A model generated the notes under the pieces. That model was not told the origin of the DNA, made no database searches, and worked only from the letters and a program-made list of their open reading frames with translations. Source: an uncultured Micromonospora sp. (GTDB lineage Bacteria; Actinomycetota; Actinomycetes; Mycobacteriales; Micromonosporaceae). From it: a DNA stretch of 15,579 nucleotides. The position numbers and the translations under genes are program-made. Every line of letters starts with the position of its first letter. Position 1 is the first letter of the stretch. This document shows positions 5,394-10,776 of this stretch, piece after piece. Location: positions 1 through 15,579 of the forward strand of contig CALGAM010000087.1 of assembly GCA_937951935.1 (NCBI GenBank). The letters are read 5' to 3'.

Positions 5394-7886
5394 TCAGCGC
5401 CCCGGCCGCCCGGCGAGCACCCGGCGCGGGCTCCAGCGCAGCAGGCGCTCCCGCAACCGGCCGATCCGGCCCACCAACCCGGCCGAGACATCCGCGACCG
5501 TCGACCGCCACCGGGCCAGCACCGACGGCGGCAGGGTGGCGGCGACGATCCGCGTACGTCGATCCGCCTGGCCACGCAGCGCACGGCGTACCACGCGGAG
5601 GGCGTCGGCGAGCGGGGCGTGCTGGCGCAGCGGCTCCCGGGCGTACCGGGCCCGCTCCTCGGCCCGGCCGAGCAGTCGTACCGCCTCCTCGGCGTCACCC
5701 GAGGTGAGCCCCTCGGCGACCAGTCGTTCGGCCGTGGCCCGCGGTGTCTCGGTCGGATCCACCCGGATCCGGAAGTCGACCAGCGTGTCGATGAACTCGT
5801 CCCAGGCGGCGTGCGCGTCGGCCCGGGCCCGGGCCAGCTCGCCGTCGCTGGGCAGCACCCGCGCCACCCCGGGCGGGGCCTCGTCCGCCGCCGCGGCGGC
5901 CACGGCACCGGCCGCGGCCGTGGCCCGCCGGTGCCGGCGCCGGCGGAGCAGGACCCGGCGCAACGCGGGCAGGCTGAGCAGCAGCACCAGCAGCAGCACC
6001 CCGGCCACCGTCCACAGCGGCCAGGTGGGGCCGCCCGGGGTGACCGGCCCCGCGACTCCCTCCAGGTTCTCGTCGACGGGGCGTGTCGGCCGGTTGTCCT
6101 CGGCCGGTCCGGCCGACTCGTCGGTCTGCGAGCCGCCCTCGGCGGCGGGCGCGCTGGTCACCGGGTCCGGGGCGTCGACGTCCGGTGCCCAGGCCGTGCG
6201 GGACCGGGCCGAGCCGGGAATGTTGGCCGCGGGCGTCGGGTCGAACGGCACCCAGCCGATGTCGGTGAAGTAGACCTCGGTCCAGGCGTGCAGGTTCAGG
6301 TTGGTCAGGGTGTACGTGTTCTCCTGCCGGTTGGTGCCGTTGGTGAACCCGAACACCACCCGGGCCGGGATGCCGGCGGCCCGGACCATCCAGGTCATCG
6401 CGGCGGCGTACTGCTGGCAGAAGCCGACCTTGTTGGTGAGGAAGTTGACGATGTCCTGCCCGCTGACCCCGCCCTCGGTGCTCACGCTGTAGCTGAACCC
6501 GTTGTCCCGGGAGAAGTAGTCGAAGATCGCCCGGACCCGGTCGTAGTCGTTGCGTTTGCCCCGGACGAGCCGCGCGACGAGGTCGTCGACCTCCTGCACC
6601 CGGTCGACCCTGGTGTAGAGCTGGCGCATCGCGTGCTCCGGAGGCAGCGACGGCGCGGCGGCCAGCACCTGCGGCGTGTAGTCCGACCGCACGTAGTCGA
6701 AGGAGTACTTCCGCCTCTGCGAGGTGGACCGGTGGGAGAAGACGACCTGCATGGTCTCGTCGTAGAGCCAGGTGTTGTCCACACCGCTCATGCTCACCGG
6801 CTCGGAGTACACCGGCAGGAACGGCATGTTGAAGCTGAGGATCTCCACGTCGGCCCGGTAGGCGTGCCGGGTGATGCCCTCGGTGACCCGTCCGGTGCCG
6901 CGGGGGTCGGCCATGCCCCGGCTGACCGGGGCGCCGTTGGGCACGCGGGTGGCGACGCCGGTGCGGCGCATGTCGTCGGCGACCGCGAACCGCAGGTAGA
7001 ACGGGCTCGGGTCGTCGGTGGTGACCTTCACCATGTCCCGGACGTCGGTGCGGTTGAGCTCCCCGCTGAGTGCGGCGAAGAGGTTGACCCGGCCCGGGGA
7101 ACCACCGGGGCCGCCACCGGCCCCGTCGCCCTGCCCACCACCGCCGGGGCCGAGCTGGCTGAGCAACCCCCCCGACGTCATCCCCGGAACGGCCAGCGGC
7201 ACCGTCACCGCCACCACGACGCCGACCACCGCCAGCCGCCGGCCGGCCGCGGCCAGCGGGGACGGCTCCCACACGTCCACGTCCCGCCCGTCGCCGGTGA
7301 ACCGGCGGCCGAAACGCCGTACCCGGTCGACGTTGTCGGCGGCGAGCAGCCAGAGGAAGCCGGCCGCGCCGACGACGAAGGGGACCGCCGAGACGCTGTC
7401 GACGTGGACCGCCACCGGCACCGAGTAGATGGCCAGCATCGGCAGCCCGGCCAGCGCCGGACGGCGCAGGGCGACGGTGAGCAGGTCCACCACGATCGCC
7501 ACCCCGCCGACCCCGAGCGCCGTGATGAACAGCAGGGAGTCGATGTCCTCCACCGGTACGCCGTGCGAGCGCATGTCCTCGGCGGAGCCGGTGACCAGCG
7601 CCCCGAAGTGCTGGATCGTGGCCGACGTGGGGATCAGGTTCAGCAGCTCGGCGCCGCTGGGGAAGATCCAGGTGAGGCCGAACAGCAACGCGCCGAGCAT
7701 GCTCAGCACCTGCGCCCAGACCGGCACGCGCCACCACCGGGCGAGCGCCGCGGCTCCGGCGATCAGGGCGACCAGGATCACGCACTGCACCAGCCAGGTC
7801 CACTGCTCGAAGATCGCCGAGAGCGGGGCGGCGGCGAGCAGGGTCGCCGCGGCGGCGACGAATCCCAGGTGGCGGCGAGTCCTCAT
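5394..7886 (-). CDS. TgpA-like membrane transglutaminase (DUF3488, transglutaminase core, DUF4129)
   Basis: 830 residues from the ATG at 7886 (MRTRRHLGF). About six or seven TM helices occupy residues 1-240 (DUF3488/TgpA N-terminal region). A Gly-rich linker (GPGGGGQGDGAGGGPGGSPG) leads to a large extracytoplasmic domain. The transglutaminase-like triad is intact: Cys490 in NKVGFCQQYAAAMTWM, His533 in NLNLHAWTEVYF and Asp549 in WVPFDPTP. A Pro/Glu-rich linker, a TM helix at about 620-641 (WPLWTVAGVLLLVLLLSLPAL), a basic patch and a cytosolic DUF4129-type segment (AWDEFIDTLVDFRIRVD) close the protein. The family could act as transglutaminase, protease or amidase at the cell surface; the substrate is unknown. 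The ATG is preceded by only a weak GGGGG. In-frame codons extend upstream to a GTG at 8024, but that extension is Arg-rich and not membrane-like. It is the last gene of the moxR operon. Confidence 0.88.
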   Translation of the reverse strand: MRTRRHLGFVAAAATLLAAAPLSAIFEQWTWLVQCVILVALIAGAAALARWWRVPVWAQVLSMLGALLFGLTWIFPSGAELLNLIPTSATIQHFGALVTGSAEDMRSHGVPVEDIDSLLFITALGVGGVAIVVDLLTVALRRPALAGLPMLAIYSVPVAVHVDSVSAVPFVVGAAGFLWLLAADNVDRVRRFGRRFTGDGRDVDVWEPSPLAAAGRRLAVVGVVVAVTVPLAVPGMTSGGLLSQLGPGGGGQGDGAGGGPGGSPGRVNLFAALSGELNRTDVRDMVKVTTDDPSPFYLRFAVADDMRRTGVATRVPNGAPVSRGMADPRGTGRVTEGITRHAYRADVEILSFNMPFLPVYSEPVSMSGVDNTWLYDETMQVVFSHRSTSQRRKYSFDYVRSDYTPQVLAAAPSLPPEHAMRQLYTRVDRVQEVDDLVARLVRGKRNDYDRVRAIFDYFSRDNGFSYSVSTEGGVSGQDIVNFLTNKVGFCQQYAAAMTWMVRAAGIPARVVFGFTNGTNRQENTYTLTNLNLHAWTEVYFTDIGWVPFDPTPAANIPGSARSRTAWAPDVDAPDPVTSAPAAEGGSQTDESAGPAEDNRPTRPVDENLEGVAGPVTPGGPTWPLWTVAGVLLLVLLLSLPALRRVLLRRRRHRRATAAAGAVAAAAADEAPPGVARVLPSDGELARARADAHAAWDEFIDTLVDFRIRVDPTETPRATAERLVAEGLTSGDAEEAVRLLGRAEERARYAREPLRQHAPLADALRVVRRALRGQADRRTRIVAATLPPSVLARWRSTVADVSAGLVGRIGRLRERLLRWSPRRVLAGRPGR

Positions 7887-8017
7887 GACGTACCCCCGTC
7901 CCGGCCGGTGTCCCGACCGTCGCGTTCGGTCTCCTGCCAACTCGTCGGTTCTCCGGCGCGCCGGCCCGGCCGTCCCGCGTGGTCGTGTCCGACCACCCCG
8001 GCGCCGCGGCGGCTCAC
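7883..8017 (-). CDS. Possible 44-codon coupled mini-ORF between the DUF58 and tgpA-like genes
   Basis: A GTG at 8017-8015 overlaps the DUF58 stop as GTGA. Its frame runs 44 codons (VSRRGAGVVGHDHAGRPGRR onward, ending RDTGRDGGTS) to a TGA that overlaps the tgpA-like ATG as ATGA (7886-7883). GGGGGT lies 7 nt before the GTG. The product would be polar, Gly/Arg/Asp-rich and without hydrophobic segments; I recognise no family. The double stop/start overlap is the only support. It may simply be a translational bridge that carries ribosomes across the 130-bp gap, or a chance open frame in GC-rich DNA. Confidence 0.3.
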   Translation of the reverse strand: MSRRGAGVVGHDHAGRPGRRAGEPTSWQETERDGRDTGRDGGTS

Positions 8018-9312
8018 CGCACACCCCCGGCGACCGTCTCGGCGAGCGCGGCCCGCCAGGCGAATCCCTGCGAGCCCCGGGCGGCCTGCGGCCAGAGCGC
8101 CGGGAGCTTGCTGCCGTGCTCGACGCTGATCACCCGCCAGCCGCTCTGCATCAGCCCGAGGGCCGCGGCGGCGTGCGCGTGGTTCGCCTCCGACCTCGCC
8201 TGCGGGGTGAGGTTCAGCCAGGTCGAGCTGTCGATGAGGAACGCGACGCAGGTCGCGCCGCTGCCGCGCAGGCCGGCGAGCAGCTCCGCCTCGGTGGCGG
8301 TCAGGGTGCCGAGGAGGGCGATCACCAGCCCGCCGTCGGCGCGCTGCCGGACCCGCTCGACCAGCGTCGCCACGTCGGCGTGCCTGCTCAGCCGCACCTC
8401 GGCCAGGTGGTCGAGCAGCAGGCCCTCGCCCCCGGCCTCGGCGGCGGTCAGGTCGATCCCGGAGTCGCTGACCAGTCGCAGCCGGTAGCCGGCCTGCCGC
8501 AGGTGCACCGCGATGCTGGCCGCCGCCGAGACGGCCCACTCGAAGCTGGCGGTCGGACCCTCGCCCCGGTGCGCGTACGCCCGGGTGTCCAACACCACCG
8601 TCGCCCGACTCTCCCAGGGCTGCTCCTCGCGGCGGACCATCAGCGTGCCGGTGCGGGCGGTCGACTTCCAGTGCACCCGGCGCAGGTCGTCGCCGCGCCG
8701 GTACTCCCGGGTCGCCGCGTCGTCCTCGCCGTGCACCGCCACCGAACGGGCCCGGCTCTCGCCGGTGCCGGCGTACTCGCCGGTCAGCCGGACCGCGGGA
8801 AGCGGGGTGACCCGCGGGATGACCGTGAGCCGGTCGACGCTGGGGAAGGCGCGGGTCAGCTCACAGAGGCCGAAGGGGTCGGTGAGCCGGATGACCAGCG
8901 GGCCGACCTCGTACCGGCCCCGGACGTCGGCCCGGACCGTGTACGCCACCGAGCTGGCCTGGTGCGCGCCGAGCCGTTCCAGCACCACCCGGGGGCGGCT
9001 GCCCAACGCGTACGGGAGCCGGTCCTCCAGCAGCAGCGTTCCGGTCGGCAGCCGGGACAGGTTCTGCAGGCGCAGCACCACCCGGGAACTGGCGCCGACC
9101 GGCACCCGGTGCGGTTGCAGTGAGCGGCTGCAGGCGAGCTTGTAGCGACTGCGCCCCACGTAGAACCCGGCCAACAGGGGGAGCACGCCGAGCAGGACCG
9201 CCACCCGGAGCAGGTCCTTCTCGCCGAGGATCAGCGCGGAGAGCGCCGCCGCGACGGCGGCGGCCAGAAAGGACCGGCCCCGGGTGGTGAGCCCGCGCAG
9301 GGCCTCGCGCAC
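8014..9312 (-). CDS. DUF58 domain membrane-anchored protein
   Basis: 432 residues from the GTG at 9312. GGAGG lies 8 nt upstream of this start, inside the last codons of moxR. An alternative GTG at 9318 overlaps the moxR stop as GTGA but leaves only 2 nt from the ribosome-binding site. Two adjacent TM helices sit near residues 12-50 (SFLAAAVAAALSALILG and LLRVAVLLGVLPLLAGFYVG). A beta-rich region follows, then the diagnostic DUF58 motif REYRRGDDLRRVHWKSTART, TGTLMVRREEQPWE and a vWA-like strand VVLDTRAYA. DUF58 proteins almost always sit beside MoxR ATPases and are thought to be their partners or clients; no biochemical activity is firmly established. The C-terminus is ordinary and ends ETVAGGVR. 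Function within the MoxR-DUF58-transglutaminase module is inferred from context. Confidence 0.88.
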   Translation of the reverse strand: MREALRGLTTRGRSFLAAAVAAALSALILGEKDLLRVAVLLGVLPLLAGFYVGRSRYKLACSRSLQPHRVPVGASSRVVLRLQNLSRLPTGTLLLEDRLPYALGSRPRVVLERLGAHQASSVAYTVRADVRGRYEVGPLVIRLTDPFGLCELTRAFPSVDRLTVIPRVTPLPAVRLTGEYAGTGESRARSVAVHGEDDAATREYRRGDDLRRVHWKSTARTGTLMVRREEQPWESRATVVLDTRAYAHRGEGPTASFEWAVSAAASIAVHLRQAGYRLRLVSDSGIDLTAAEAGGEGLLLDHLAEVRLSRHADVATLVERVRQRADGGLVIALLGTLTATEAELLAGLRGSGATCVAFLIDSSTWLNLTPQARSEANHAHAAAALGLMQSGWRVISVEHGSKLPALWPQAARGSQGFAWRAALAETVAGGVR

Positions 9313-9314
9313 CG

Positions 9315-10370
9315 TCACCGCCTCCGGGGCTCGTACGGCGATCGACCGTTGCCGTTGGCGGACTGGGGCCGCTCGTACGGCGAGCGCTGCCGCTCGTGGG
9401 GCAGCGGCAGCCGGTGCACCAGGTCCGAGATGATCGCGTCGGTGGTACGCCGGGCGAGCTGCGCGTCGGCGGTGGAGATGACCCGGTGGGCCAGCACCGG
9501 CACGGCGAGCGCCTGGAGGTCGTCGGGCAGGACGTAGTCGCGGCCCTCCAGCGCGGCGACCGCCCGGGCGGTACGCAGCAGTTGCAGGGTGGCCCGGGGA
9601 GAGGCACCGAGCCGCAGCTCGGGGGACTCGCGGGTGGCGGTGACGAGGTCGACGGCGTACTGCTTCACGGCGTCGGCGATGTGCACGTCGCGGACCGTGG
9701 CGATCATCCGGCGCACGGTCGCCGCGTCGGAGACCGGCTGCAGCTCCTGCAGGGGGTCGACCCCGGCGTGTACGTCGAGCATCGCCAGCTCGGCCCCGGC
9801 GTCCGGGTAGCCCATGGCGATCCGGGCGGTGAAGCGGTCCCGCTGCGCCTCCGGCAGCGGGTACGTCCCCTCCATCTCGATCGGGTTCTGGGTGGCGATC
9901 ACCATGAACGGCGTCTGCAGTTCGTAGCTGACGCCGTCGACGGTGACCTGCCGTTCCTCCATGCATTCCAGCAGTGCCGACTGCGTCTTCGGCGAGGCCC
10001 GGTTGATCTCGTCGCCGACCACCAGGTTGGCGAACACCGCACCGGGCTTGAACTCGAAGTCGCGGGTCTCCTGGTTGTAGACGCTGACCCCGGTGACGTC
10101 ACTGGGCAGCAGGTCCGGTGTGAACTGGATGCGGCGTACCGAGCAGTCGAGGGAACGGGCGAGCGCCTTGGCGAGCTTGGTCTTCCCGACCCCCGGTACG
10201 TCCTCGATCAACAGGTGGCCCTCGGCGAGGAGGACGGCGAGCGCGAGCCGGACCGTGGCTGTCTTACCCTCGATGACCTTCTCGATGTTGGCCACGATCG
10301 CGTCACTGGTGGCGCGGAACTGGTCAGCCGGCAGTGTGTCGCCCAGTTCGCGCCAGGCTTGTTGGGTCAC
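9315..10370 (-). CDS. MoxR family AAA+ ATPase
   Basis: 351 residues from the GTG at 10370 (VTQQAWRELGDTLPADQF), which has AGGAGG 3 nt upstream inside a GAGGAGGAGG run. Walker A is EDVPGVGKTKLAKAL with Lys63; Walker B is LVVGDEINRASPKTQ with Asp120-Glu121. The sensor-1 region is ATQNPIEMEGTYPLPEAQRDRF with Asn162, the MoxR signature. The C-terminal lid holds SPELRLGASPRATLQLLRTARA. By family knowledge MoxR ATPases are chaperone-like and help mature or assemble partner proteins, often those with vWA or DUF58 domains. The C-terminal tail after HRLPLPHERQ is polar and repeats the word RSPYE twice; it is probably disordered. It is the first gene of an operon with the DUF58 and transglutaminase genes. 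An upstream in-frame GTG at 10460 lacks a ribosome-binding site and gives a nonconserved extension. Confidence 0.93.
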   Translation of the reverse strand: MTQQAWRELGDTLPADQFRATSDAIVANIEKVIEGKTATVRLALAVLLAEGHLLIEDVPGVGKTKLAKALARSLDCSVRRIQFTPDLLPSDVTGVSVYNQETRDFEFKPGAVFANLVVGDEINRASPKTQSALLECMEERQVTVDGVSYELQTPFMVIATQNPIEMEGTYPLPEAQRDRFTARIAMGYPDAGAELAMLDVHAGVDPLQELQPVSDAATVRRMIATVRDVHIADAVKQYAVDLVTATRESPELRLGASPRATLQLLRTARAVAALEGRDYVLPDDLQALAVPVLAHRVISTADAQLARRTTDAIISDLVHRLPLPHERQRSPYERPQSANGNGRSPYEPRRR

Positions 10371-10478
10371 GGGCCTCCTCCTCGTCGTCGCGACCGCGTA
10401 AGTAGAGAGTTGCTGGGACGGCCGAATGGTTCGCGGGAGAATACGTCCGTTTCGTAACACCGATCACCCGCATGCCTC

Positions 10479-10484
10479 AGGCTA
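10479..10484 (-). promoter_or_regulatory. Probable -10 box of the moxR-DUF58-tgpA operon
   Basis: Read on the minus strand the box is TAGCCT. A poor -35 (TTCTGC) sits 18 nt upstream. Transcription would start near 10472, giving a leader of about 100 nt before the moxR GTG. An ATG at 10473-10471 follows the box by 5 nt and opens a 49-codon frame overlapping the moxR start; I do not annotate it as a gene. Confidence 0.4.
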
Positions 10485-10580
10485 GTCGCATTCGGCGGCA
10501 GAGCAGAACACACGGGCAATGAGGGCACAGACGGGCGGTGCCGTCGCCGTCCGTGCGGTGGAGCGCCGCGGGTGACGGGC

Positions 10581-10610
10581 GCGACAGTCCGGCGAGGGAG
10601 GCGGTACAGT
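10581..10610 (+). promoter_or_regulatory. Promoter of the leuS leader transcript
   Basis: TACAGT at 10605-10610 is a good TAnnnT -10 box. GCGACA at 10581-10586, with an 18-nt spacer, matches four of six bases of TTGACA. The -10 box is 6 nt (GAGCCC) from the ATG of the leader peptide, so the mRNA should begin at or next to that ATG. Confidence 0.6.
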
Positions 10611-10616
10611 GAGCCC

Positions 10617-10655
10617 ATGCCCCGGGCCCACCTGCTTCTTGGTGAGCCGTGCTGA
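10617..10655 (+). CDS. leuS leader peptide (attenuator, Leu-Leu-Leu)
   Basis: A 12-codon ORF encodes MPRAHLLLGEPC and ends at TGA 10653-10655. Codons 6-8 are CTG-CTT-CTT. CTT is a rare leucine codon in such a GC-rich genome; I find no in-frame CTT in the whole leuS gene that follows. The last codons and stop lie in the left arm of the hairpin at 10645-10679, and an intrinsic terminator follows. This is the classic arrangement of ribosome-mediated attenuation: slow decoding at the Leu codons when charged tRNA-Leu is scarce would change folding and let transcription run into leuS. No Shine-Dalgarno precedes the ATG; the -10 box 6 nt upstream points to leaderless translation. The regulatory role is inferred; the ORF, codons and hairpins are directly seen. 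Confidence 0.75.
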   Translation: MPRAHLLLGEPC

Positions 10656-10679
10656 CGCGACGAACGCGCCAGCACGGCT
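10645..10679 (+). promoter_or_regulatory. Large hairpin of the leuS attenuator
   Basis: AGCCGTGCTG (10645-10654) pairs perfectly with CAGCACGGCT (10670-10679). Past an A/C mismatch, CGCG (10656-10659) pairs with CGCG (10665-10668) around the loop ACGAA. With G10644 bulged out, GGT (10641-10643) can also pair with ACC (10680-10682), taking the first bases of the terminator stem. A third CGCG at 10690-10693, in the terminator loop and right arm, offers an alternative partner for either inner arm. Confidence 0.75.
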
Positions 10680-10705
10680 ACCCCTCCTGCGCGAGGGGTT
10701 TTTTT
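10680..10705 (+). terminator. Intrinsic terminator of the leuS attenuator
   Basis: ACCCCTC (10680-10686) pairs with GAGGGGT (10693-10699) around a CTGCGC loop. The stem runs straight into seven T residues (10699-10705). It is the only classical stem plus T-run terminator seen in the window, and it lies about 70 bp before the leuS start, so it must be regulatory or be bypassed for leuS to be expressed. Confidence 0.85.
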
Positions 10706-10745
10706 GTGCCCGGAGTATGTGAACCCAGACCGTGTGAGTACGCGC

Positions 10746-10776
10746 GCAGCGACGAGGACCGCAGCGAGGAGAAGCC
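10746..10776 (+). repeat. Imperfect GCAGCGA repeat carrying the leuS ribosome-binding site
   Basis: GCAGCGACGAGGACC is followed immediately by GCAGCGAGGAGAAGCC: two related units with a 15-bp period, ending at the leuS ATG. The second unit supplies the Shine-Dalgarno GAGGAG (10766-10771), 5 nt before the ATG. Confidence 0.6.

Noticed and set aside
5127..8129. A 1000-codon open frame on the plus strand opposite the tgpA-like gene
   Set aside because: It is antisense to a gene with a clear catalytic triad and TM helices. Its translation is Arg/Gly/Pro/His-rich with no family resemblance, as expected from GC-rich shadow frames.
10324..10473. A 49-codon leaderless ORF starting at the minus-strand ATG 10473, overlapping the moxR start
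   Set aside because: The -10 box is only 5 nt away and the product (MRVIGVTKRTYSPANHS...) resembles nothing. The GAGGAGG site before the moxR GTG explains translation without it.
10531..10554. Imperfect inverted repeat ACGGGCGG...CCGTCCGT between the divergent promoters
   Set aside because: One mismatch in an 8-bp GC-rich arm is expected by chance here, and it overlaps neither promoter.
10371..10776. T-box riboswitch as the leuS control element
   Set aside because: No T-box core (AGGGUGGNACCGCG-like) is present. The Leu codons in a short ORF next to the terminator explain the region better.
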